Source: Nephrocerus scutellatus
Lineage: Eukaryota > Arthropoda > Insecta > Diptera > Pipunculidae
Assembly (NCBI GenBank): GCA_947095585.1
Contig: OX352764.1
Coordinates: 3,333,001-3,397,000, forward strand
Reading direction: 5' to 3'
DNA: 64,000 bases
The position numbers and the translations under genes are program-made. The notes below the pieces were generated by a model, which saw nothing but the letters and a program-made list of their open reading frames with translations, was not told the origin of the DNA and did not search any database. The number at the start of each line of letters is the position of its first letter. The stretch's first letter is position 1. Below are positions 23,205 through 32,685 of the stretch, in pieces.

Positions 23205-23402
23205 TGATCTCTTTGATCTTTTGGATTTTTTGGATCTTTTGAATCTTTTGGATCTCTTTGATTTTTTGAATCTTTTGGATCTCTTTGATCTTTTGGATCT
23301 TTTGGATCTTTTGGATCTTTTGGATCTTTTGGATCTTTTGGATATTTTGGATCTTTTGGATCTTTTGGATCTTTTGGATCTTTTGGATCTTTTGGATCTT
23401 TT
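23205..23402. repeat. 9-bp tandem array, unit TTTTGGATC
   Basis: About 21 units, nearly perfect between about 23280 and 23400 and degenerate at the left edge. Because the unit is a multiple of three it creates long open frames on both strands (repeating LDL or SKR/QKI). These are artefacts of the array, not genes. Confidence 0.95.
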
Positions 23403-24730
23403 TAATCGTTTTATTGCTAACGCTTTTATTAAACAAAAATCATAATTCCGCATAACTCACCGCGCTGCCAACTTGCCAACTCCAAACTTACTCGTTCTAA
23501 AAAAAAATTTAAATATTTTTTTTATTCATAACAGCGGAATATTCATAACAATGGGAAGTTAATTCTTCTCTCATCACACAGCTGATAGCGGCGTTAAATA
23601 ATCAATGCCAAGCAATAACCTGTTGCTGCGTTACTAAAGGCGTTAGTTTTTATTGTTGTTGATATCACTTCTGTTCGGTATGTGGTGGTAAAGAAGCTAA
23701 CATTTCTATAATGAGTTGCAGATACCTTAATGATTTGTATTAGATTATCTTATATCTTGAAGATAAAAGATGTGACCACTTGACCGTAACAATTCTATTA
23801 ATTTTGGAAGCAGATATATCTGAGGTAAGAGGTTCTTAAAAATGTTTTTTATGTAAATCGATTAGCCCAGATATTATGTATACGAGTATATTTTATAAGC
23901 ATAGAAGCATTCGGATGATTGAAAAGATTAAAAAGAATAACAAATGATTCTGTTTTATCAGATGACCCAGATGCCATTTGAATTCAAATTCTTTTCATTT
24001 GATTATTATTCAAAAGGTCGGCTGGTTATTTGAATTTTAAATATCATAAGTCGCAGATAGATCTGCTCATATAATATCAACGGTTCGAAGACTGGTTACG
24101 CATCAAAATCTACCGAAATATTTCCGTTGTCTTAAAGGTCGTGACAGAAAACATTAAACTGTAAATAAGAATTGGGGTAAAGAAAAGACCGAAAATAAAA
24201 GTTAAAACTGTTGAGATACGATCAATATCATTGGAAAGATATAAATTAAGAATCATTTTAAAATAAACGGAATTCCTTTTAAATTTAAATTAAATAACAG
24301 TCAACAGATGAGAATTGAAAACGAAAATTGGTATTAAAGAAAACAGTCATAGGAGTCAACCAAGCAAAGTTCAAAACATAAACAAACTCTCCATTATTTA
24401 GTGGTTAGGTTCCTTAAGGACACCGAAAACTTCCATTTATAATTTAAGTTTTATGACCGTTTCATATCGAACGTTCTACCCTCGGTCCAAGCTTCCGAAA
24501 CCTTTAAAAATATGAAAGTTTTTGTTTTCTTGGAATACCAAATACCTGTGTAAATTTATAGGAGAATTCTACACATGGGGTTTTTTGTTTTCTTAGATAA
24601 AGCTTACTGAAGGGTGAACTGTTAAATAAGCTATCATACTGCGCTCATTGATTGACATTAATTATCAGTATACTCTTGCAAATCATTAAGAGTACGCTTG
24701 AACAAAGTTTCAAAATCACCTTTAAAAATC
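23403..24730. other. Unassigned AT-rich DNA
   Basis: No coding sequence or recurrent repeat recognised. The last 100 bp may include the decayed 5' end of the mariner-type element that follows (gaagggtgaac at about 24609). Confidence 0.5.
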
Positions 24731-24734
24731 CGTC

Positions 24735-26872
24735 GTCGATTTACGCACCTGAGGCTCATTTGGCTTAACGAGTTTGTTAATTAGCAAAATTTAGAACAAT
24801 TTACAAAAGGCAATCTAGACTCCATCATATCCACCATTTGGTGCGGTTTACACGCTAGTAGCATCATTGGATCTTATTTTTTTTTAAATTAGGCTGAAGA
24901 CCGCATTATAGTCAATTGAGATCATGATCGCACCCTGATCAACGAGGTGTTTGTTGACGAGATGTGGTTTCAACAGGATGACGCTACCTGAATATGACGA
25001 CTGCAATCGGTATCGACTTATTTTTTTTAAATTCGCGCAAGCGTAACCTTATAATGCTCCGCTATATGCTTGAGACAGCGTGAGCGTTAAGGAAAAGGAG
25101 GAGAAAAAAGAAGATGTATATAAGCTCGATTAGAACTAATGGACAAGAGATCATTAATAAAAATGAGAAAGCGTCGGAGACAGAACAGAGCTGCTGGGGA
25201 ACGCCAGCAATTATCTGATGTATCTTAGACTTGAAACCGTCCAAAACAACTTAAATTGAGCGGTTCAAAAGATAGCTTCTAATCCAATGAAGCAGTTTTT
25301 CATCGACTCCATAAGCACGCATTTTAGACAAAAGAGCTTGATGCCAAACTCTATCAAATGCTTTGGAAATATCGAGTGCAACAGCTTTGCTTTCACCAAA
25401 TTGATGCACGCACCGGTTCTACTGTTCGGTGAGATATACCATCAAATCACCAGTAGATAGTTGCCCGTACTGCCGGTCACTAAGGTGTTGTGAATGTCTG
25501 TGGATCATAGTGATGTGGGAAGACAGAGCTTGGCAGAGCATTCCACATACGTGTTGTACGGCTGAAGAACGAAAGAATGGATGTAATTGCTATGTGTCGG
25601 TACGAAGAAGGAGACGACGGCTCGCCTTTTTTGGGTATGGGTTGTACAAAGGCGGTTTTCCAATTTCTCGGGAAGAGTCCAGAAGAATAGGATAGATGGA
25701 AAAGCTTACGCAATGGTAGTGCCAGCTTGGCAGAACACCTCTTCATAACTAATGGGGAAATACCATCTGGCCCAGCGGATTTCTGAGTGAAAACTGCACG
25801 AGTACGAATGAAGATCTGTCCCATACATTGTTCAATACCTTGAGGTGCAGGCAATGCACAATCTGGAAGCGTGGAGCTAGCTGCAAAATGCACAGCAAAC
25901 AGATTGGCCTTGTCTCGAACTGACAACTGCAATGTCATTATAAATAAGCGTTGGAATCGACGACGAGGCTGTATTTTTGATTCTTTACACAAATGACCAA
26001 AAATGTTAACTACCTTTGGGACATTGTAGTATTTTTTGTTTTAATTTATGGTCGTAGGCTAATTTGACTCGCCGAAGATGGGCATTGCAATCATTTCTGG
26101 CTCTTTTAAAATTTATTCGGTTTTCCTCCGAGGGGTTTACTTTGTAAAACCGAAAGCATACCTCTCTAATCCTAGAAGCATCTTTACAGCTGGAGTCATA
26201 TCATATATCCTCCTTTGATTTGGCGGAAGGGATAAAGTCTCTCATACCAGTAAGGATGATGTTTGTGATTGCATTGGCCGCATCCCAAAGAAGTTGTTAA
26301 GGGCGTCCCAATGTGCTTTCTAGTATTGCCATACTGTTTTTTTGGAGTAAGGACAGGTAAGGAACAAGCCAAGGGTGTTTGCGGAATGATTTGCTGAATA
26401 AGGCGGTGTTGTCTGGCCAGAATGGCGAAGCCACCCAGAATTGTGTGTACTGAAATTACCCGCAATAACTATTTCAGTTTTACGATATTAAAATTAAAAT
26501 TTGGCGATAAGTTTATTTCGGGAAATGGCCTCCAAGGACGTGCGATTTGACACCTCTCGGTTATTTCCTTTGGGGTCACTTGAAGTCACTGGTTTTTGCT
26601 AATGAACCAGCAACAATTGATGCTCTGTAGAGCAAAATTGTTCGCGTTATTTGTGACATACGAGCAGAAGTGCTCGAAAAAGTGGACCAAAATCGGATGA
26701 CCAGAATAAACTTCCTTAAGAACTACCGCGGTGGCCATATGCCTAAGATAACATTCAGCTGTTAATGCCATACACTGATCTTTCAAATGAATAAAACCTT
26801 TGAATAAAATTAAATTATTTGTGTTATTGTTTGTTATTTGAAGTTCTATCAGGCCTTAAAAAAACACACATT
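24735..26872 (+). mobile_element. Mariner-type DNA transposon split by a CR1-like insertion
   Basis: The left half (24735-25000) translates as PEAHLA, EFVN..NLEQF, IWCGLHASSIIGSYFF and VFVDEMWFQQDDAT. These are the first and second catalytic regions of a mariner-type transposase, like the elements at 18.8 and 59.8 kb. The right half (26492-26778) resumes with FGDKFISGNG and runs through VRVICDIRAEVLEKVDQNRM to INFLKNYRGGHMPKITF, then a stop and the typical A/T-rich 3' end to about 26872. Only about 13 codons separate the two halves in an intact transposase, yet 1.5 kb lies between them here. The DLTPLD motif is eroded. The left terminal repeat is not identified. Confidence 0.8.
25021..26490 (-). 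pseudogene. CR1-like non-LTR retroelement nested in mariner-type element
   Basis: Read from 26490 downward. The endonuclease start is EIVIAGNFSTHNSGWLRHSG (about 26485-26425). The linker includes ESNRINFKRARNDC-like sequence (about 26130-26080). RT fingers follow with SAGPDGISPLVMKRC and LRKLFHLSYSSGLFPRNWK, then KTAFVQPIPKKGEPSSPSSY (about 25790-25600). Next is a misplaced C-terminal block TTRMWNALPSSVFPHHYDP (25570-25490). Then come the palm motifs KAVALDISKAFDRVWHQALL (about 25390-25330), IRSYLLNRSI and IIAGVPQ. The FADD region is deleted, and the copy joins the 3' terminal tail near 25080. The endonuclease is 5'-truncated and stops are frequent. The normal sequence between fingers and palm has been replaced by about 90 bp resembling the C-terminus of the copy at 30.5 kb. 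Confidence 0.85.
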
Positions 26873-27533
26873 ATATGAAATTCTTAAAAAAATGCTTTTA
26901 TTAAAAAAAAATCGTATGAGAGGCCATCTATTCTATAAAAAATTCTACAAAACATAACTTCCAATTATTTATGCAAGTTTGTGATTTGGTTTGGTTGGGT
27001 CTTAAGAGAGTAATCCGTGTTTTGTAAGCAATAACCAAGTGGTGCTCTTGCTCACTCTTCACTTAACTTTCCACTTGAGAAATTCCGTTGAGCAACAACT
27101 AAGTGTGGCAGGGCAATAATATCGTTGGTTAAGCAATGCTACGAGTAACTATGCATATTTGGTGCGCATGCGTAACTGCGAACGAAACCGACCGATGCAA
27201 TAAAAAAGATGTGCTTTTTAAATTGAGATAAAAAACAATAAAAACAAATTAATTAAAAAGTCATCATTAAACTGGACGGAGTCAATGGCAACGAGTGTGA
27301 CGTTTCTTTCGCTCTCTGCCATAGGAAAAGTGCATAATTCACCTAGTGCTACTGGCCAACTAATGATGATGATCAGTTGGCCATAAACACACAACTTACA
27401 TACTTTTTGAAAGTTAAGCTCGTTTATTGCACTCAACAGGCAAACGAATTAAAACGAAATCAATCATCAACTAAAGTTGATGAGAGTGGGAGGAGGAGGA
27501 GAAGGGGAACAATTTAACACAACTTCTACATAC
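26873..27533. other. Transposon-free DNA, candidate intron
   Basis: Lies just downstream (minus strand) of the candidate exon 27534-27748. No repeat or coding match was recognised. A (TGA)-rich and GA-rich tract occurs at about 27480-27510. Confidence 0.45.
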
Positions 27534-27748
27534 CCAGCTGGTGACGATCCTTGACTGGCTGACTTAATATTCCGCTGATGGTGATTCCCGGCAATTCCAG
27601 CTGCCGTATTTTGTTGCTGCTGCTGATGATGATGCAAAGGAGACGACGATGTCGAAGCCGAAGCTGACGATGATGACTTTTTATCCTTGTCGTCGTTATC
27701 CACATTGTCGCTGGTGACGATTTGCTCCAACATTTGAATTTTCAACAT
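27534..27748 (-). CDS. Candidate host first coding exon B (Ser/His/Gln-rich N-terminus)
   Basis: The ATG at 27748-27746 sits in a GTGAAAATG context close to the fly translation-start consensus. It opens 71 codons plus two bases to a splice donor GG|GTATGT (intron starts at 27533). The peptide starts MLKIQMLEQIVTSDNVDNDD, then has KDKK, a Ser/Ala run, PLHHHQQQQQ and a Gly-rich stretch to SASQGSSPAG. The composition (opa-type Gln/His run, low complexity) is typical of fly regulatory or neuronal proteins and unlike the transposons around it. The upstream minus-strand sequence is A-rich like fly 5' UTRs and has no polypyrimidine acceptor, so this should be a first exon. The exon leaves in phase 2, the same as exon A at 38.7 kb. 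The protein is not recognised. The alternative is a chance ORF without splicing, which reads on to 27467. Confidence 0.5.
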
Positions 27749-27960
27749 TTTCACTTTTCACTTCCGTGCACTTTGGTTTGGTTGTAAAAAGAATTGAATT
27801 TTTTTTATTTCCGATGAAATTTTATTTTTGCTTTTAACTTTTGGTTTCACTTTGGTTTTGGAATCGAAATTTCATTTGTTGTTGACATGATCGGCACTGC
27901 CGATCGGTGTCTTTATTTTTTAAATTCTCGAAGATTTTTTCACATAATTTTTGATTTTAT
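27749..27960 (-). promoter_or_regulatory. Probable 5' UTR/promoter region of exon B
   Basis: Minus-strand sequence upstream of the ATG is A-rich with AACAACAAATG and CAAAACC words. It contains the perfect palindrome GATCGGC-ACT-GCCGATC (27889-27905). No TATA-Inr pair was identified, so the start site is undetermined. Confidence 0.3.
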
Positions 27961-28685
27961 TTTGTTTTCTCTTTGCATTCAGATTGGTGTCGATTTTATT
28001 CTTAGTCACTAATTAAATTACTATTTATTTGCTTATACAATTATACATTTTGTTAATATTATTACGATCAGGTTTGTGATTTTTTCATTAACAGTTTTTG
28101 TTATTACGATTTCTCCGTCATTGCTATAAAAATCAAGAGCTTTCAAGCCAGCAAAAAAAAAACATAAATTCTTATAAATCAAAGCCACATTAGCTTGCAT
28201 TAAAAATCTTAATAAAAACTTGTTTCGTTTCAAGAGAAATTGCCAATTCATAGAATTCGAGGAGTTCCTGATGGTAATGGCACATGATTAGAGGGTGGAT
28301 TTGCGGTTATTCCATATTACATTCATACATATGCCATACAACACGTCAATGTGGTGCAACAGATGGAAGTGGCTACTTTGGCACAAAAATGTTTATATCA
28401 TCCCCCCACATCGTTATCCGATTTACTTGAGAAAAATCATTACAATAAATATTTCCTCTGTGATCCACAAGTTCTCACAGAATTGCACATAAAATGGGGT
28501 TGGCATGACAGGTTCAACAATTCGTAGAAGTCAAAGATGAAGCCAAATTACTGGGTGAGTTTAATATGAATTTTAGTACTTTGTGTAAACTCACACCTTA
28601 AGTAGAAATATAACTGATTTTAAATTATTTCTCTACTACCATCTGCATCTGCCTAATCCTTCTGTCATCTCTACTAAGCTGGAAA
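27961..28685. other. Unassigned DNA
   Basis: No gene recognised. A plus-strand acceptor-like TTTGCATTCAG near 27985-27995 is followed by non-coding AT-rich sequence. A plus-strand GGTGAGT donor-like word at 28554 follows a short open stretch (VQQFVEVKDEAKLLG) but has no credible acceptor upstream. Confidence 0.4.
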
Positions 28686-28689
28686 AAGA

Positions 28690-28830
28690 CTAAAACAAGT
28701 AAATATAAAGAAACTTAAGTTTTCGGGTACAAACTTTTATGTGTACATCGAAACACGCGACACAGTCACAGTTATTTGGTAATAATCGCCCAAAATATCA
28801 GTTTTTGATTTCAAAGAATTTTCTTTTTTT
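28690..28830 (+). repeat. Dispersed non-coding repeat family 2, copy 1
   Basis: The block acaagtaaatataaag...ttttcgggtacaaactttta...gtacatcgaaacacgc...tattTGG.AATAATCGCC aligns with 36172-36275 over about 105-140 bp with scattered substitutions, same strand. No coding content. The second copy sits at the right edge of the G/T minisatellite. Confidence 0.65.
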
Positions 28831-28898
28831 CACGCATCAAACGCGCGGATATCAAAATTGGCCTGACATTGAGCAGCTCAAAAAATTTCAGCCTTCTA

Positions 28899-29830
28899 CA
28901 GGGTGACTTACACGAAGTGTTACCAAAACAAAACGCTACAGAATTTTTATTTTTTGATGAATTTTATTGAATCACGGTAAAATATGTTCACAAATATTTA
29001 TATTTTCGAATTGCATTAGCAGTTTTGGATTTGGCCACCCATAGCCGCGATATTGGCCGACAAAGCTATTGAATGCAGCACGTGGCAAGTGGCTCTGCGG
29101 TATTTTGGCCCATTCCCGGCGTAGCGCTTGCTTGAGATGATCGAAACTTTGGTATTTTTTTGTCCCAACCTTGCTCTTCAAAATAGCCCAAACGGAGAAA
29201 TTTAGCGGATTTGCATCCTCCGGTGAATTTGATGGCAATTGGGCAGTGGAAATGAACAGCGGAACGTTGTTTCTCAGCCAATCTTGATTGACGCGCGCTT
29301 TATGACGAGGCGCCGAGTCCTGTTGAAATGTCCAGGCTCTGCGCCGAAACGTTTTTGTGCCCAAGGCTTCAACGCTCCCTCCAACACATGATCCCGATAA
29401 ATTTGAGCATTTATCTGGATGCCACTGTACAAAAAAAAAAAAAAACGTGCGGTGAACGGCTTTCGGCCGTTACGGCGGTCCAAACCATCACCATAGGCGG
29501 TGCTTGGTTTCGAATGGCAATCCGTTGGTCCAAATTTTCAGTCAAGAAAATCCGGTCGTTTTGCTTGTTCACATATTGCTCAACAAACATTTTATTCACA
29601 TGCAGATTTTTTAGCTGGTTAACAATCTGCGGCTGTGGTTTTCCAGCCAAATACAGAGCAATCACACTATTACGCTTGAATTCCATTGCGGATAACTTTT
29701 TTCTGAGTATACAAATGCTTTTGTAAACAATGAAATTAACTGCCATTAGTGTAAATTTTAGCGCTCTGTCATCACTGGTTTGACAGCAATTACAGTCTGA
29801 AGTTGGTAACACTTCCTGTCAGTCACCCGG
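28899..29830 (-). mobile_element. Mariner/Tc1-superfamily transposon with both TIRs, internally deleted
   Basis: The ends are inverted repeats: CAGGGTGACTTACACGAAGT from 28899 and, on the minus strand from 29830, CCGGGTGACTGACAGGAAGT. Both continue into GTTACCAA and are flanked by TA at 28897-28898 and 29831-29832. The total length is 932 bp. On the minus strand the transposase starts MEFKRNSVIALYLAGKPQPQ (HTH, about 29687). It loses much of the DNA-binding region by deletion, then reads RIFLTENLDQRIAIRNQAPP, MVMVWTAVTAESRSP, GIQINAQIYRDHVLEGALKP, and WTFQQDSAPRHKARVNQDWL (second D). The last block is SPEDANPLNFSVWAILKSKV, where the third catalytic D has become N. By my count 38 residues separate QQD from that N. 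An A/T homopolymer at about 29430-29443 sits at a frameshift. It is non-autonomous. Confidence 0.85.
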
Positions 29831-30470
29831 TATATGGAAATTGAAGATATTCATTCTACAGCTCAAGAGCAATGTCAATCCGAATGAGGCAATATAATAC
29901 ACAAAGATATCTAAAGTAATCAATTCAGATTCTGCTTTTGGTCGACTCTACATTCCGCGTGCTATGATAGTGATTAGGAACTTAAGGTTCCGGTAATAAC
30001 AGCTGTATGCCATTTACAGATTCTTAAACTGATAAGAACAGATAAAAGAATATCTTTTTTTCTAAACAAAGAAACGAAAACAAAGACTTCGGAACGTGTT
30101 TTCAACGCCAAAATGCTGACATATTGCTGTTGTCTTAGGTATGCAAGCGCCAATCCTTTGCAAACAACAAATAAAATGGCATAACAATGGCACATATGGT
30201 TTCATCGCAGAATGTGCAAGTGAGTGAGTGTGTGTATGTGCATTTCCTGTGAACGCAAATATTTTGCAGCCAGAATGCCTAATGTCTAAGCCAAACAAAT
30301 CTGGAGAGGTTTCTAAATAATTAAATATTTTAGGTTTTTTTTTGCATTTTTTTCTCTTATGCAAGATGAGCTAAGTTCGAAGTACATAGCTAAGATAATA
30401 TTGTAAGGACACATAGGATGGCTGTATAAGCCAATCAATACTTATACGATACAGTTGGGAGTAAGGGAGT
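29831..30470. other. Unassigned DNA
   Basis: No coding sequence recognised. It contains a short GT-rich run (agtgagtgagtgtgtgtatg, about 30220). Confidence 0.5.
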
Positions 30471-30474
30471 TAGC

Positions 30475-31010
30475 GAGTTAGTACCCTTATATTATGTTTT
30501 GAATGCCTGTGGATTATAGCGATGTGGAAAGACAGAGCTTGGCAGAGCATTCCACATACGTGTTATACGGCTGAAGAACGAATCATTGAACTTAACTGCA
30601 CGTCCGAAGATGTGCTTGGGGGTAACTTAGAGCGTCACGAGTATTGCGGTTGAATTCAAGGAGAGGTGGCATGCAAATGGTTTTTTCTCTTAAACAACGC
30701 TGATGAAAGAAGAAGCGACAAGACAGTGCAGACAAGACAAGCAAAAAACGTTTCTGTGGTGTTCAAGCGAAACTATTGACTTCACAATCACCGATAAGCT
30801 TTAACGCTTGCTTTTTTAGTCAATCTAGTGGGTGCAAAGTGGGCTTAGCGCACCTGACCAGATATGACAATTGTACTCAAGTTTGGGGCTAATGAACGCT
30901 TTTGAGATTGCAGACAGATCAGAGGGAGTGACATTTTGCATGCACCGGGTTAGCAAAACCAAACATTTCGCAGGTAAATATGTGGTCTTTCCAACGAAGC
31001 TTGTCATCAC
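30475..31010 (-). pseudogene. CR1-like non-LTR, RT thumb to C-terminus
   Basis: The minus-strand frame 31010-30825 reads CMQNVTPSDLSAISKAFISP, then KLEYNCHIWSG. This is the non-LTR thumb motif (Y-K-A-x-I-x-P-x-x-EY-x-x-H-x-W). After a frameshift it continues KQALKLIGD, FLLVLSALSCRFFFHQRC and MPPLLEFNRNTRDAL. It ends in the WNALPSSVFP-type block (about 30575-30490), where the plus strand reads ggcagagcattccacatacg. The block is most similar to 25485-25574. It is 5'-truncated with no palm motifs. Confidence 0.75.
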
Positions 31011-31206
31011 TGCACATACAGAAAATTGCGATTTTCTCAGTTTGCTCGATGCAAGTGCATTTTATTGATAATGATAGTGAATTTAAGATTCGCTTGGACG
31101 ATTGGAGACAGGATTGGGTTTTGGATGCTTAAAATTCTACCTGATTGTTTTTGACACATTTCATTATGCTGTCCAGGTCAGAATTTAACAGGCTTAACAT
31201 ACAAGG

Positions 31207-31500
31207 GTAGGTAGGTAGATAGAGTGGTGGTCCGCGCTGTCGTAGCGAGGTCCTCCAATAGCGCTTGAGTGCGCCGGTTTGTACCCACAGTCCTCAGGTG
31301 ATCTAATGGAAAAAAAGATAATTGGGTTGATTATATCCAACCTGATATCAGATCGGTGATGCCGCACATCGAAAGCGCCCCCAGGTCGGAAAAGAAGGAA
31401 GTACTCAATTTGCGGAGCAGCTCCTGCAAATGGTATTATGAGGGATTCTAAGTTTGGCTGCGTAACTGCCTATTGACCAATGATTTATGATTACATCTTC
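31207..31500 (-). pseudogene. 3' end fragment of another non-LTR element
   Basis: The tip gtaggtaggtagatagagtggtgg matches the tip at 40206-40225 (gtaggtaggtagagtggtg). In both places the sequence reads inward on the minus strand as a retroelement C-terminus (at 40.3 kb LIHFLCRFPALAGSRLRTLD). Here the C-terminal peptide is poorly preserved. The fragment lies head-to-head with the plus-strand element that follows. Confidence 0.4.
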
Positions 31501-31639
31501 TCTTGAAACATCCCTCCGTGATCTGGAGGTCAGTTGTTACACGTCGCCCTCGACGTAATGCAATTGATCAAGTTAATCCACCTTAGCTGTGCTTTGGTGG
31601 CAAGGACACTGAGAACACGTTCTCTGACGGAGCTCAAAA
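31501..31639. other. Unassigned junction DNA
   Basis: Short stretch between two oppositely oriented retroelement fragments, with no clear coding match. Confidence 0.4.
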
Positions 31640-32685
31640 GACAGCAGGCTATCTCAGTGGCCTTCACAGTTGCAAATCTTCAATAGGAAGATGGCCACTA
31701 GATGCGTTATGAGGTTGTAGGTAGAATACAGGTACAAACCTGGTGACCACGACGGACACCTAAAAATACTTGACTCAATTCCCGAAAGAGTGATGATTTG
31801 CACTATCGCCGACATCCTGGTCAGTTATTTGAGGTAGAAATATTGGATCGTACAAACTGGTCTATTGGTGTTCTGGCACTGGACGCTAGAGGACTGGTCT
31901 GGAGTTGAAGCTGGTGTCTTTGGACCCGACATTAAAGTCTCGATACCTATGAAAATGTGTCCCACGGTTTTCCGGGCTGAACTCCATGTCATCGAGATCG
32001 AGATCGAAATCATATTAAGGGCATTAGGGTAGCGGGAATATATATCCTTTCAGATAGCCAGACAGCACTTAAAGCGATGTCGTCCAACTTAATGGACTTT
32101 TTATCAGGTAAAAGCTGCTACAATGCACTGCAGACCAAACAGGGTAAGATTCGGTTAAGTTCCTGGTCATCATGGAATTGCGGCCAACGAATCTGCACAT
32201 GAGCTAGCTGGAGCTGGCTCAGAAACTGCGTTCATATGACCTGAACGCTGATTAATAATTGGGACCATAAACTTCGCCTAGCCCATTTGGGAAAATGGCT
32301 CAGAACTGAGACAATCCAAGCGATTAATCAAGCCATACGCTTTCCTTAAGCTAGACAAGGAAAGCATTAGAAAGCTGGTGAGTTTTTTTACAGGTCACTG
32401 TGGCTTGCGATATTACCTTAACAAACTTAATCTAGGCTCAGAAACGAAATGTAGGTTCTGCTCGGAAGACGATGAATCATCCGAGCACTTTCTCTGTGAA
32501 AGTCCGAGCACTTTCTCTGTGAAAGTCTAGCATTAGTTTGGCTAACGAGGCATATTTTCCATAAGAAATTATGTTCGTCAGCAGAGTTAAGAAACTATGC
32601 CACTATCCTTCATCATGGAGGTGGTACGTCTCTTAGATTAGTCACACCCTATGGGCTAGGGTAGGTACACTTTACAAAAAAAAAC
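31640..32685 (+). pseudogene. RNase H-bearing non-LTR retroelement, 3' half
   Basis: Plus-strand relative of 17585-18775. The RT end is MATRCVMRL*VEYRYKPGDH then DGHLKILDSIPE. RNase H follows as SGVEAGVFGPDIKVSIP, PTVFRAELHVIEIE, a frameshifted DSQ..LK region, and PGHHGIAANESAHELAG (final D replaced by H). The C-terminal tail is FFTGHCGLRYYLNKLNL, then CRFCSEDDESSEHFLCESP with the cysteines preserved. A 23-bp piece of the tail (ccgagcactttctctgtgaa plus agt) is duplicated in tandem at 32491-32527. The element ends near 32685 with the shared words gggctagggta and an A run. Stops and frameshifts occur throughout. Confidence 0.8.

Noticed and set aside
23149..23453. Long open frames on both strands over the 9-bp array
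   Set aside because: They exist only because the repeat unit is a multiple of three and lacks stops. Not a protein and not a CRISPR array, since units are contiguous without unique spacers.
28511..28560. Possible small plus-strand exon (VQQFVEVKDEAKLLG before GGTGAGT)
   Set aside because: The donor is reasonable, but the upstream AG lacks a pyrimidine tract and no neighbouring exon in a compatible phase is visible.
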